A stretch of DNA of 64,000 nucleotides, taken from the NCBI RefSeq assembly GCF_029968035.1, contig NZ_JASCIQ010000019.1:62001-126000 (forward strand), in the 5' to 3' direction. This document shows positions 25,968-34,221 of this stretch, piece after piece (positions within the stretch are counted from its first letter, which is position 1; the number at the start of each line of letters is the position of its first letter). The notes under the pieces were generated by a model. That model did not search any database. It had not been told where the DNA came from and saw nothing but the letters and a program-made list of their open reading frames with translations. Origin of the DNA: Streptomyces cavernicola (GTDB lineage: Bacteria; Actinomycetota; Actinomycetes; Streptomycetales; Streptomycetaceae). The position numbers and the translations under genes are program-made.

Positions 25968-26909
25968 ATGTCACAGCCACTTGCCGGCCTGTCGGCGATC
26001 GTCACCGGCGCGGGCCGCGGGCTCGGCCGGGCCGAGGCACTGGAGCTGGCCCGGCTCGGCGCGAGCGTCGTCGTCAACGACTTCGGGCAGCCGGGCCGTG
26101 ACGGCTCCGGTGAGGCCTCGGCCGCACCCGCGGAGGAGGTCGCCGCCGAGATCCGCGCCGCGGGCGGCCAGGCGATCGCCCACCTCGGCGACGTCGCGGA
26201 CCACGAACAGGCCCGCGCGCTCGTGCAGTCGGCGACCGACACGTACGGAAAACTCGACATCCTGGTCAACAACGCGGGCATCCTGCGCGACCGGATGATC
26301 TTCTCCATGACCGAGGACGAGTGGGACTCGGTGATCCGCGTCCACCTCAAGGGCCACTTCAACACCACCCACTTCGCCTCGGTGCACTGGCGGGCCCGCG
26401 CCAAGGAGACCGGTGGCCCGGTCTACGGCCGGATCGTCAACACCTCCTCCGAGGCCTTCCTCGCCGGCTCGGCCGGACAACCCAACTACGCGGCGGCCAA
26501 GGGCGGAATCGTCGGCCTCACCACGTCCTCCGCGCTCGCGCTCGGCAAGTACGGGGTGACGGCCAACGCGATCTGCCCGCGCGCCCGTACGCGGATGACC
26601 GAGGACGTCTTCGCCGGCTTCAACGAGCCCGGTGCCGGTGAGCTCGACCCGCTGGCCCCCGAGCACGTGGCCCCACTGGTCGGCTACCTCGCCGGGCCTG
26701 CCGCGGGGAAGGTCAACGGGCAGCTGCTCGTCGTCCACGGCGGGATGGTCGCGGTCGTCGAACGCCCGCGGGTGGCTGCGAAGTTCGACACGTCGAAGGA
26801 CGTCTTCTCGTACGAGGAGTTGGAGGGGTTGCTGTCGCCCTATTACGAGGAGCGGCCGGCGAATGAGACGTTCGCGGCGTCGGAGGTCCTTGGCCTGAAG
26901 AAGGGGTGA
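25968..26909 (+). CDS. SDR 3-hydroxyacyl-CoA dehydrogenase-like protein
   Basis: 313 residues from ATG 25968. Classical SDR: cofactor site VTGAGRGLGRAEALELARLG, NNAGILRD, Ser in VNTSSEAFLAGS, and YAAAKGG (catalytic Tyr/Lys). It has the extended C-terminal part (KFDTSKDVFSYEELEGLLSP) of the peroxisomal MFE2/Hsd4A type, which oxidises (R)-3-hydroxyacyl-CoA esters, a fit to the neighbouring MaoC hydratase. Starts 46 bases after the alcohol dehydrogenase and so likely in the same operon. Confidence 0.9.
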   Translation: MSQPLAGLSAIVTGAGRGLGRAEALELARLGASVVVNDFGQPGRDGSGEASAAPAEEVAAEIRAAGGQAIAHLGDVADHEQARALVQSATDTYGKLDILVNNAGILRDRMIFSMTEDEWDSVIRVHLKGHFNTTHFASVHWRARAKETGGPVYGRIVNTSSEAFLAGSAGQPNYAAAKGGIVGLTTSSALALGKYGVTANAICPRARTRMTEDVFAGFNEPGAGELDPLAPEHVAPLVGYLAGPAAGKVNGQLLVVHGGMVAVVERPRVAAKFDTSKDVFSYEELEGLLSPYYEERPANETFAASEVLGLKKG

Positions 26910-26928
26910 ATTTTTTCCTCCTCCCCCC

Positions 26929-27220
26929 GCCGTCGTGGCTGGTCGCGCAGTTCCCCGCGCCCCTGAACACAGACCGGGGCTTCGCCCCGAACCCGGTCGT
27001 TGTTCGGCTTTCCCGCCGTCGTGGTTGCTCGCGCAGTTCCCCGCGCCCCTGACGGGGCACTCATCGCAGCCCCACCCCGCACATTTCAGCCCCTCCGGCG
27101 TTTGAGATGGGGGTCCCCCCTGGTCGAGCGAAGCCGAGAGCTTGGGGGAGGGGGGCCGGGGGCCGGCCCCCGGGGGCTGTCCGGCAGGACTTTCGGGAAG
27201 GGGCGGGGTGGGGAAAAAGC
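26929..27220. repeat. Repeat-rich intergenic block after the SDR gene
   Basis: The 363-base gap between the SDR gene and the small reverse gene is built of dispersed repeats: two copies of the CGTCGTGG(C/T)TG(G/C)TCGCGCAGTTCCCCGCGCCCCTGA module (26934-26970 and 27016-27053), the CAGCCCCTCCGGCGTTTGAG module, the CGAGCGAAGCCGAGAGCTTGGGG palindrome (27109-27151) and the CTTTCGGGAAGGGGCGGGGTGGGG module at about 27190-27215. The same modules occur in the block at 57592-57845. No gene is seen. Confidence 0.65.
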
Positions 27221-27273
27221 GTGCCCCCGGACGCCTGGGCGGGGTCCGGGGGCAGCAGGTCGGAAGGGGAGGA

Positions 27274-27450
27274 TTACGCCGCTTCCGAGTGTCGTTCGTC
27301 GGACGGCTTGCGGTGGCGGCCACGCGGCGCCGGAGCGTGCTCCGGAGCCTCCTGGACGGAGACCTGGCCACGGTGCTTACCGTGCCCACGCTGCTCGGCC
27401 GCGGCGTCCGCCGCACTCTGCTCAGCGGACGCGTTGCTGTTCTCGGCCAT
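27274..27450 (-). CDS. Small hydrophilic protein, conserved-looking
   Basis: 58 residues from ATG 27450: MAENSNASAEQSAADAAAEQ, then a His/Arg/Lys-rich GHGKHRG and GRHRKPSDERHSEAA. Small basic-acidic proteins of this kind with HGKHRG repeats are common in Streptomyces and probably unstructured. No domain; role unknown. Codon usage is normal for the genome. From 27451 to 27672 there is no gene; a partly complementary pair (GTGAACGG... at 27635 and GGCCGTTCAC at 27669) could be a terminator for the next reverse gene. Confidence 0.55.
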   Translation of the reverse strand: MAENSNASAEQSAADAAAEQRGHGKHRGQVSVQEAPEHAPAPRGRHRKPSDERHSEAA

Positions 27451-27672
27451 GGGAAAAAACGTCACCCCGTAAGAAGATCGTCAAAGGACAGCCGGGCGAG
27501 TCTAACTGTCCTGTACGCGGCAGACACGCCGGGTGCGTAACGGGTTGTGACACGCCTTCGTAACGGTTCGGACGCCCTCCCCGCCACGCCGTTCAGGCCC
27601 TTTGCGGTACCCGTCGGTATCCCTTGGAGGACCGGTGAACGGGCCGTGAAAACCCTTGGGGCGCAAGGCCGT

Positions 27673-29190
27673 TCACGCCTCGACGCGCTGCCCCCGACGC
27701 GCGAACCGGCGCATCGTCAACGCCTGCTGGAGCGGGGCCTGTTGAAGGGGAACCGGACGCAGCGCGGCAGCCGACGCGGGCGCGGGCGCCGGCTCGGGCG
27801 GGGCCGGCGGCGGCGCCACGACCCGGGCCACTCCGCAGGGCTCGGCGTCCGTCGCGTACGGGAGCCGCAGTTCGCCCTCGGGCGTCCAGATCCCGGCGCC
27901 GGTGAGCCAGCCCACGGGCGCGGCCACGTGCTGGACGCGCCGCTCCACCGGCCGCCACAGCCCGATCCACGTGCCCGCCGGGCCGTCGATGCGCAGCGCC
28001 ACCGCGCAATGCTCGGGCATCAGCGCCTGGCCGGGCTGGATCGCGAACGGCGTCACCGCGCAGTCCGGCAGGCGCAGGCACTCCGGGAAGCGGACCGGCA
28101 GCGTGGAGCCGAGCACGCCCCAGCCGAGCCGGTCGTGCCCGGGGGCGTCGGAGCGCACCAGGATCAGCCCGCTCGCGGCGTCGGCGAGCAGCAGCCGGTC
28201 GTCGCTCTCCTCGGCGATCTGAAGGAGCGGCGTCACCTCGCCGCCGCGCTCCAGGTCCAGGGCGACGGTCTTGGTCCGGCCGTCGAGCTCCTGGTCGAGG
28301 GCGAGCATCCGACCGGTGCGATCCAGCCACACCCCGCCCGTGCAGCGGCCCGGCACCTCGGCGACCCGCTCGGGCCCGAAGGCCCCGCCCGCGACCAGCC
28401 AGACCGCCGAGGAGTGCGGGCCGACGGTCAGGGCGTACGCGCAGGAGCCGCTCGGCGAGGGCGGCAGGAGCCTCAACTCCTCGCATTCCAGGGCGCCCAG
28501 GACGTGTTCACCGGTGCCGGGCCCCGTCGGGTAGAGCAGCGAGAACGACTGCCGCTCCGCGACGGTGCGGTGCACGAGGACCCGGCCGTCCGCCATCGGC
28601 AGCACCTCGGTGCCGTACTCCTCGGGCTGGTCGAGGGGGAGCGGGACGGCGTAGGGCTCGGGGCCGTCGAGGGTCCAGCGCTCGGGGCACCAGACGATCT
28701 CCGCGGCCTCTCCCGCCTCTCCCGTTTCCTCTGCTGCGGCGCGGCGCGGGGCGAGGCGGGCGGCGTACGAGCCGTTCGCGGTGATGGCGAAGGAGGGTGT
28801 GATCGGGGGGTGGGCGGGGCGCGGCGGGAGCTCCTGCAGGACCGTTTCGGCAGCTTCGGCTGCGACGTCTTCGGCTGCGATGTCTTCGGAGCCGTCGGCG
28901 CCGGCCTCCGCCTCGGCCTCCGTGTCGGTTTCCGTATCGGTCTCGGCAGTTGACGCGTCCTCGGCGTCCGTGTCCTGCGGGGCGGTGTCCGAGGCGGTGC
29001 TCTGCGTGGGCTCCTCCGTCGTGAGCGGAATCCCCGTGACCGGGTCCTCAGCGCTGCCGTCGTGCCCGTCGTACTCGTCTCCGTCGTACGTGGCGTACGT
29101 GTCGTACGCGTCGTTCTCGTCGAACTCGTCGCTGTCACCGGTCACTTGCGGGCCGGTCGCGGTCTTCGTGGCACAGGCCGTCGTGGTCAT
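27673..29190 (-). CDS. Large hypothetical protein with acidic N-terminus and propeller-like repeats
   Basis: About 505 residues from ATG 29190. The first 130 residues are low complexity and strongly acidic (TETDTETDTEAEAEAGAD). The rest alternates short beta-strands with W/L-G patterns (GCAYALTVGPHSSAVWLVAG-like, GGVWLDRTGRMLALDQELDG, DRLLLADAASGLILVRSDAP) suggestive of a WD40-like beta-propeller, and ends Pro/Ala-rich. No signal peptide. It is divergent from the iron-regulated siderophore-binding gene. I know similar Streptomyces hypotheticals only; function unknown. Start is uncertain; the GGAGGTGA upstream is 12 bases away. Confidence 0.65.
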   Translation of the reverse strand: MTTTACATKTATGPQVTGDSDEFDENDAYDTYATYDGDEYDGHDGSAEDPVTGIPLTTEEPTQSTASDTAPQDTDAEDASTAETDTETDTEAEAEAGADGSEDIAAEDVAAEAAETVLQELPPRPAHPPITPSFAITANGSYAARLAPRRAAAEETGEAGEAAEIVWCPERWTLDGPEPYAVPLPLDQPEEYGTEVLPMADGRVLVHRTVAERQSFSLLYPTGPGTGEHVLGALECEELRLLPPSPSGSCAYALTVGPHSSAVWLVAGGAFGPERVAEVPGRCTGGVWLDRTGRMLALDQELDGRTKTVALDLERGGEVTPLLQIAEESDDRLLLADAASGLILVRSDAPGHDRLGWGVLGSTLPVRFPECLRLPDCAVTPFAIQPGQALMPEHCAVALRIDGPAGTWIGLWRPVERRVQHVAAPVGWLTGAGIWTPEGELRLPYATDAEPCGVARVVAPPPAPPEPAPAPASAAALRPVPLQQAPLQQALTMRRFARRGQRVEA

Positions 29191-29334
29191 GAGTGAGCTG
29201 TCACCTCCGGCCCAGAAAGCTAGTTTTCGCACGCGCTGCCGTGGCACGAGCGGCCCACCGCTTCACCCCAAAGGGTGGCCATGTCCAGATTCGCCTGAGA
29301 AAGCCGAGGTGGTTGTGCTGAACCGAAATTGGCT

Positions 29335-29353
29335 TAAAGTAAGGCCACCCTAA
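29335..29353. promoter_or_regulatory. Iron box (DmdR/IdeR operator)
   Basis: TAAAGTAAGGCCACCCTAA agrees with the 19-bp actinobacterial iron-box consensus TTAGGTTAGGCTAACCTAA at 14 positions by my count. It lies 54 bases before the siderophore-binding lipoprotein gene, where DmdR1-type repressors act under iron repletion. Inferred binding. Confidence 0.72.
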
Positions 29354-29406
29354 GAACCTGGGCCCCCTCCCCGTCCCCACCGGGCCTTCCTCATGCAGGA
29401 GCTTTG

Positions 29407-30462
29407 ATGTCCATACGCCGCCGCGGCACCGCAGCCGTCGCACTCGCCGTCGCCGCCTCGCTCTCCCTCGCCGCCTGTTCGAGCGGCGACGCCGGCTCCG
29501 GCGGTGCCGACGGCGGAGCCGGGAAGAAGGACGGCAACGGCAGCAAGTCCGTGGCCCAGGGCGGCGAGGACTTCGCGAAGGCCGCCGAGGACACCGCGAA
29601 GATGGGCACCGACGCGAAGCCCGGCGAGTTCCCGCGCACCATCGAGCACGCCATGGGCAAGACCGAGCTGAAGGCGAAGCCGAAGCGGGTCGTCGTCCTG
29701 GACGTCGGCGAGCTGGACAACGTCGTCTCGCTCGGCCTGAAGCCTGTCGGGTACGCGCCGACCGAGGGCGACGACGGCATCCCCGGCTACCTCGCGAAGG
29801 ACGCGGGCAAGCCCAAGAACGTCGGCACCATCAACGCCCTCAACCTTGAGGCGATCAACGAGCTCAAGCCCGACCTGATCCTCGGCAGCGAGCTGCGCGC
29901 CGCGAAGATGTACCCGCAGCTCTCCAAGATCGCCCCGACCGTGTTCTCCATTCGCCCGGGATTCACCTGGAAGGAGAACTACCTCCTCAACGCCGCCGCA
30001 CTCGACGAGCAGGCCGAGGCGAAGGAGCAGCTCGCCGCGTACGAGAAGAAGGCGAAGGAGCTCGGCGAGGCCGTCGACAAGAGCGGCGAGAAGCCCACCG
30101 TCACGATGCTGCGCTACATGCCCGGCATGATCCGCCTCTACGCGAAGGCCTCGTTCATCGGCACGATCCTCGACGACGCCGGCGTCGAGCGCCCGAAGAA
30201 CCAGCAGATCAACGACCTCGCCGCGGAGATCAGCCCGGAGAAGATCGACGAGGCCGACGCCGACTGGATTTTCACCGGCGTCTACGGCGACGCCGAGAAG
30301 ACCGACCGCTCCACGGCCGAGGGCAACCCGCTGTGGAAGAAGCTCGACGCCGTGAAGAACGGCCGGGCGAAGAACGTCCCGGACGAGACCTGGTACCTGG
30401 GCCTCGGCGTGACGGCGGCGGACGAGGTCCTGGACGACCTCGACGAGTACCTGGCGAAGTGA
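29407..30462 (+). CDS. Iron-siderophore ABC transporter substrate-binding lipoprotein
   Basis: 351 residues from ATG 29407 (AGGAG upstream). Lipoprotein signal peptide with lipobox LAAC (Cys about residue 25), a Gly/Asp/Lys-rich linker, then a FecB/FepB-type periplasmic-binding fold (KRVVVLDVGELDNVVSLGL, KPVGYAP, LEAINELKPDLILGSELRAA, WYLGLGVTAADEVLDDLDEY). Binds ferric siderophore outside the membrane; the permease and ATPase genes are not in the window, so it relies on a transporter elsewhere. The upstream iron box indicates iron-dependent repression. Confidence 0.9.
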   Translation: MSIRRRGTAAVALAVAASLSLAACSSGDAGSGGADGGAGKKDGNGSKSVAQGGEDFAKAAEDTAKMGTDAKPGEFPRTIEHAMGKTELKAKPKRVVVLDVGELDNVVSLGLKPVGYAPTEGDDGIPGYLAKDAGKPKNVGTINALNLEAINELKPDLILGSELRAAKMYPQLSKIAPTVFSIRPGFTWKENYLLNAAALDEQAEAKEQLAAYEKKAKELGEAVDKSGEKPTVTMLRYMPGMIRLYAKASFIGTILDDAGVERPKNQQINDLAAEISPEKIDEADADWIFTGVYGDAEKTDRSTAEGNPLWKKLDAVKNGRAKNVPDETWYLGLGVTAADEVLDDLDEYLAK

Positions 30463-30554
30463 TCGCACGGGGCCCGGGGCTCGTGCCCCCGGCCCCGTCC
30501 GTTCGCAGGCAACGCCCAGTGATCGGACCACGCAAGGCCAGGTAGCCTGAACCC

Positions 30555-31418
30555 GTGCCCCGTCTGTCTGAAGTCATCGCCGCCCTCGACGCTCTGTGGC
30601 CCCCGGAGCGGGCCGAGCAGTGGGACGCCGTCGGCACCGTCTGCGGGGACCCGCAGGCCGAGGTCACGCGCGTCCTGTTCGCCGTCGACCCGGTGCAGGA
30701 GGTCGTCGACGAAGCGGTCCGGCTGGACGCCGACCTCCTGGTCACGCACCACCCGCTCTACCTGCGCGGTACGACGACGGTCGCGGCCACGCACTTCAAG
30801 GGCCGGGCCGTGCACGACCTGATCAAGAACGACGTGGCGCTGCACGTCGCGCACACCAACGCCGACACCGCCGACCCGGGGGTCTCCGACGCCCTCGCCG
30901 GCGCCCTCGACCTGCGCGTCGTGCGCCCGCTCGTCCCCGACGCCACGGACCCCGCGGGCCGTCGCGGGCTCGGCCGGATCTGCGAGCTCGACCACCCGCT
31001 CACCGTGCGGGAGTTCGCGGCCCGCGCGGCGAAGCGGCTGCCCGGCACCGCACAGGGCGTGCGCGCGGCCGGCGACCCGGACGCCGTGATCCGTACCGTC
31101 GCGGTGAGCGGCGGCTCCGGCGACAGCCTCTTCGACGCGGTCCGCGCGGCCGGCGTGGACGGCTTCCTCACCGCCGACCTGCGCCACCACCCCGCCTCCG
31201 AGGCCACCCAGCAGACTCCGCTCGCGCTGTTCGACGCCGCCCACTGGGCCACCGAGTGGCCCTGGTGCGAGCAGGCCGCCGCCCAGCTCGACGAGATCTC
31301 CGACCGCAACGGATGGGGCCTTCGGGTCCATGTCTCGCGTACGGTCACCGACCCCTGGACCGCCCACGCGGCGTCGTCCGTCTCCGCACCCACTGACTCA
31401 ACTGGAGCCCCCAACTGA
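30555..31418 (+). CDS. Nif3-like dinuclear metal-centre protein
   Basis: 287 residues, GTG start at 30555. NIF3 family metal ligands: DLLVTHHPLYLRG (two His), VAHTNADTADPG and TADLRHHPASEA / FDAAHWATEWPW. Hexameric Nif3 proteins are found in all domains; some have GTP cyclohydrolase-like annotation (YbgI/YqfO), the activity is not settled. First gene of a run with the zinc-ribbon protein and the RNase H/phosphatase; its TGA overlaps the next start (CTGA). Confidence 0.9.
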   Translation: MPRLSEVIAALDALWPPERAEQWDAVGTVCGDPQAEVTRVLFAVDPVQEVVDEAVRLDADLLVTHHPLYLRGTTTVAATHFKGRAVHDLIKNDVALHVAHTNADTADPGVSDALAGALDLRVVRPLVPDATDPAGRRGLGRICELDHPLTVREFAARAAKRLPGTAQGVRAAGDPDAVIRTVAVSGGSGDSLFDAVRAAGVDGFLTADLRHHPASEATQQTPLALFDAAHWATEWPWCEQAAAQLDEISDRNGWGLRVHVSRTVTDPWTAHAASSVSAPTDSTGAPN

Positions 31419-32158
31419 ACGCCGCGCCCGCCGACCAGATCCGCCTCCTCGACGTCCAGGCGCTCGACGTACGCCTGCAGCAGCTCGCGCACAAGCGCAA
31501 GGCGCTGCCCGAGCACGCCGAGATCGAGTCGCTCACCAAGGACCTCACGCAGCTCAAGGACCTGCTCGTCGCCGCGCAGACCGAGGAGAGCGACTGCGCC
31601 CGCGAGCAGACCAAGGCCGAGCAGGACGTGGACCAGGTGCGCCAGCGCGCCGTCCGCGACCAGCAGCGCCTGGACTCCGGCGCGGTCACCAGCCCCAAGG
31701 ACCTGGAGAACCTGCAGCGGGAGATCGCCTCGCTCGCCAAGCGCCAGGGCGACCTGGAGGACGTGGTCCTGGAGGTCATGGAGCGCCGCGAGTCCGCGCA
31801 GGAGCGCGTCGGCGAGCTGACCGAGCGCGTCTCCTCCGTGCAGGCGAAGATCGACGACGCCACGGCCCGCCGTGACGCCGCCTTCGAGGAGATCGACGGC
31901 GAGGCCGCCACGGTCACCAAGGAGCGCGAGGTCGTCGCCGGTTCCGTCCCGGCCGACCTCCTGAAGCTCTACGACAAGCTGCGCGAGAAGGAGGGCGGCG
32001 TCGGCGCGGCCCGCCTCTACCAGCGCCGCTGCGAGGGCTGCCGCCTGGAGCTCAACATCACCGAGCTCAACGAGGTGCGTGCCGCCGCCCCCGACGCGGT
32101 CGTGCGCTGCGAGAACTGCCGCCGCATCCTGGTCCGTACGGCGGAGTCCGGGCTGTAG
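31415..32158 (+). CDS. Coiled-coil zinc-ribbon protein with CTG start
   Basis: 247 residues. Coding similarity (LNAAPADQIRLLDVQALDVR) begins at 31415, where the only candidate start codon is CTG, overlapping the Nif3 stop as CTGA, with GGAG seven bases upstream. The first in-frame GTG, 31628, would remove 71 conserved residues. Long antiparallel coiled coil (about 20-180) followed by a C4 zinc ribbon (RRCEGCRLELN and VRCENCRRILV). It belongs to the CT398/HP0958-type family, thought to be nucleic-acid associated. Always next to Nif3 and RNase H in Streptomyces as far as I know. Confidence 0.85.
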   Translation: MNAAPADQIRLLDVQALDVRLQQLAHKRKALPEHAEIESLTKDLTQLKDLLVAAQTEESDCAREQTKAEQDVDQVRQRAVRDQQRLDSGAVTSPKDLENLQREIASLAKRQGDLEDVVLEVMERRESAQERVGELTERVSSVQAKIDDATARRDAAFEEIDGEAATVTKEREVVAGSVPADLLKLYDKLREKEGGVGAARLYQRRCEGCRLELNITELNEVRAAAPDAVVRCENCRRILVRTAESGL

Positions 32159-32161
32159 TCC

Positions 32162-33484
32162 ATGCGCTTCGTGGTCGAGGCCGACGGCGGGTCCCGGGGC
32201 AACCCGGGCCCCGCGGGGTACGGCGCGGTGGTCCTGGACGCGACCACCGGTGAAGTCCTCGCCGAGCGGGCCGAGTTCATCGGTGTGGCGACGAACAACG
32301 TCGCCGAGTACAAGGGCCTGGTCGCCGGGTTGACGGCCGCCCATGAGCTCGACCCGGACGCCTCGGTCGCGGTCCGGATGGACTCCAAGCTGGTCGTCGA
32401 GCAGATGTCGGGCCGCTGGCAGATCAAGCACCCGGACATGCGCCCGCTCGCCGCTCGGGCCCGCGGGATCTTCCCGCCGGGCACGGTCACGTACGAGTGG
32501 ATCCCACGCGCGGAGAACAAGCACGCGGACCGGCTCGCCAACGAGGCGATGGACGCGGGCAAGCGCGGCGAACAGTGGACGGCGGCCGACTCCACGGCCG
32601 AGCTGGACGCGCAGGACGCCCGCGCCGCGCGCAATGCGGGGAAGACCTCCGCGAACCTCCCCGAGCCCGAGGGCCCGCCCGGCGACGCGACGGCCGGAGC
32701 GGCCAAGGCGCGGGCCGCGCTTGCGGGTTCGCGTACGGGCGCGGTGACGGAGGCCGCGGTCCAGGCCCCTGCCGCTGCCCAGACACCCGCCGCGCAGGCC
32801 CCAGCCACTGCCCAGGCACCCACCGTGCAGGCCCCCGCCGCCGGTTGGTCCGCCCCCGATCTGGGCCCGCCCGTCACCCTCGTCCTGCTGCGGCACGGCG
32901 AGACCGCGCTCACGCCCGAGAAGCGGTTCTCCGGCAGCGGCGGATCCGACCCGGAGCTCTCCGCGATCGGGCGCGAACAGGCCGAGCGGGTCGCCGCCGC
33001 CCTCGCCGCGCGCGGCACCGTCCAGGAGATCGTCAGCTCACCGCTGCGCCGCTGCCGCGAGACCGCGGACGCCGTCGCGGCCCGCCTCGGCCTGGGCGTC
33101 ACCGTCGAACAGGGCCTCAGGGAAACGGACTTCGGGGTCTGGGAGGGCCTGACCTTCGCCGAGGCCCGCGAGCGCTACCCGGACGAGCTGGACGCCTGGC
33201 TGTCCGCGCCGGACGCGGCCCCGCCCGGCGGTGAGTCCTTCGCCGAGGTCGCGACGCGGGTCGAGGAGGCGCGGGCCCGCCTCGTCGCGCGGTACGCGGG
33301 GCGTACGGTCCTGCTCGTCACGCACGTCACGCCCATCAAGACGCTGGTGCGGCTCGCGCTCGGGGCGCCGCCGCAGGCGCTGTTCCGGATGGAGCTGTCG
33401 GCGGCGTCGCTCTCGGCCATCGCGTACTACGGCGACGGGAACGCCTCGCTGCGGCTCCTCAACGAGACGTCCCACCTGCGCTGA
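32162..33484 (+). CDS. Bifunctional RNase H / acid phosphatase
   Basis: 440 residues from ATG 32162. N-terminal type I RNase H (1-140) with acidic residues in VVEADGGSRGNPGPAGYGAV, NNVAEYKGLVAG, RMDSKLVVEQ and NKHADRLANEAMD; it removes RNA from RNA-DNA hybrids. An Ala/Pro/Gln linker (160-235) leads to a histidine-phosphatase domain (VTLVLLRHGETALTPE, catalytic RHG; second His in LLVTHVTPIKT) of the CobC type. This fusion is specific to actinobacteria (Rv2228c-like). Starts 3 bases after the zinc-ribbon stop: operon. Confidence 0.92.
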   Translation: MRFVVEADGGSRGNPGPAGYGAVVLDATTGEVLAERAEFIGVATNNVAEYKGLVAGLTAAHELDPDASVAVRMDSKLVVEQMSGRWQIKHPDMRPLAARARGIFPPGTVTYEWIPRAENKHADRLANEAMDAGKRGEQWTAADSTAELDAQDARAARNAGKTSANLPEPEGPPGDATAGAAKARAALAGSRTGAVTEAAVQAPAAAQTPAAQAPATAQAPTVQAPAAGWSAPDLGPPVTLVLLRHGETALTPEKRFSGSGGSDPELSAIGREQAERVAAALAARGTVQEIVSSPLRRCRETADAVAARLGLGVTVEQGLRETDFGVWEGLTFAEARERYPDELDAWLSAPDAAPPGGESFAEVATRVEEARARLVARYAGRTVLLVTHVTPIKTLVRLALGAPPQALFRMELSAASLSAIAYYGDGNASLRLLNETSHLR

Positions 33485-33500
33485 GCGGCACGGGCGCGAG

Positions 33501-34124
33501 TCAGCCCCGTACGGCCGCGGCCTCGCGGGCCAGGTCCTCGATGCGCGCCCAGTCCTTCGCCGCGACCGCGTCGCCGGGAAGCATCCAACTGCCGCCCACG
33601 CAGCCGACGTTCTTCAGCGCGAGGTACGAGGGCGCCGAGGCGGGCGTGACGCCGCCGGTCGGGCAGAAGCGGGCCTGGGGGAGCGGGCCCGCGAGGGACT
33701 TGAGGTAGGCGGTGCCGCCGGCGGCCTCGGCGGGGAAGAACTTCATCTCGCTGACGCCGCGTTCGAGCAGCGCCACCACCTCGGACGTCGTGGAGACGCC
33801 GGGCAGGAACGGCACGCCCGACGCCTTCATCGCGTCCAGGAGCGCCTCCGTCCAGCCGGGGCTGACCAGGAACTTCGCACCCGCGTCCACCGAGTCCCGG
33901 ACGTTCTGAGGGGAGATCACGGTGCCGGCGCCGACCACCGCGTCCGGCACCTCGGCGGCGATCGCGCGGATGGCGTCGAGGGCGGCGGGGGTGCGCAGCG
34001 TCACCTCGATCGCGGGCAGGCCGCCCGCCACCAGGGCTCGGGCGAGCGGCACCGCGTCCGCGGCGTCCTCCACGACGGCGACGGGCACGACGGGGGCGAG
34101 GTCAAGGACAGAGCGCGAAGTCAT
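33501..34124 (-). CDS. eda: KDPG/KHG aldolase
   Basis: 207 residues from ATG 34124. Class I aldolase barrel of the KDPG/KHG family: general base Glu in AIEVTLRTPAALDAI, VGAGTVIS, SPGWTEALLDAM, PFLPGVSTTSEVV, Schiff-base Lys in EMKFFPAEAAGG, and FCPTGGVTP, GGSWMLP. It splits 2-keto-3-deoxy-6-phosphogluconate (or 4-hydroxy-2-oxoglutarate) to pyruvate plus glyceraldehyde 3-phosphate (or glyoxylate). Convergent with the RNase H gene, 16 bases apart. A palindromic site upstream may control it. Confidence 0.92.
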   Translation of the reverse strand: MTSRSVLDLAPVVPVAVVEDAADAVPLARALVAGGLPAIEVTLRTPAALDAIRAIAAEVPDAVVGAGTVISPQNVRDSVDAGAKFLVSPGWTEALLDAMKASGVPFLPGVSTTSEVVALLERGVSEMKFFPAEAAGGTAYLKSLAGPLPQARFCPTGGVTPASAPSYLALKNVGCVGGSWMLPGDAVAAKDWARIEDLAREAAAVRG

Positions 34125-34165
34125 GGCACCATCCTGCCCGCCGTGTGCAGCATGCGCAAAGAGCG

Positions 34166-34180
34166 TTGCACATGTTGCAA
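34166..34180. promoter_or_regulatory. Candidate operator upstream of the aldolase gene
   Basis: TTGCACATGTTGCAA, inverted repeat TTGCA/TGCAA with 5-base spacer, centred about 49 bases before the aldolase start; a related half (TGCGCAAAG) lies next to it at 34153. IclR- and GntR-type sugar-acid regulators use sites of this kind; no such regulator gene is adjacent. Confidence 0.4.
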
Positions 34181-34221
34181 TGCACCCTCTCGGGTCTCCA
34201 GGCTCTCCCGGCTCTCCCGGC

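Noticed and set aside
27547..28953. Long forward frame opposite the propeller-like gene
   Set aside because: Arg/Gly-rich shadow of the reverse gene, whose own translation has an ordered domain and acidic low-complexity N-terminus.
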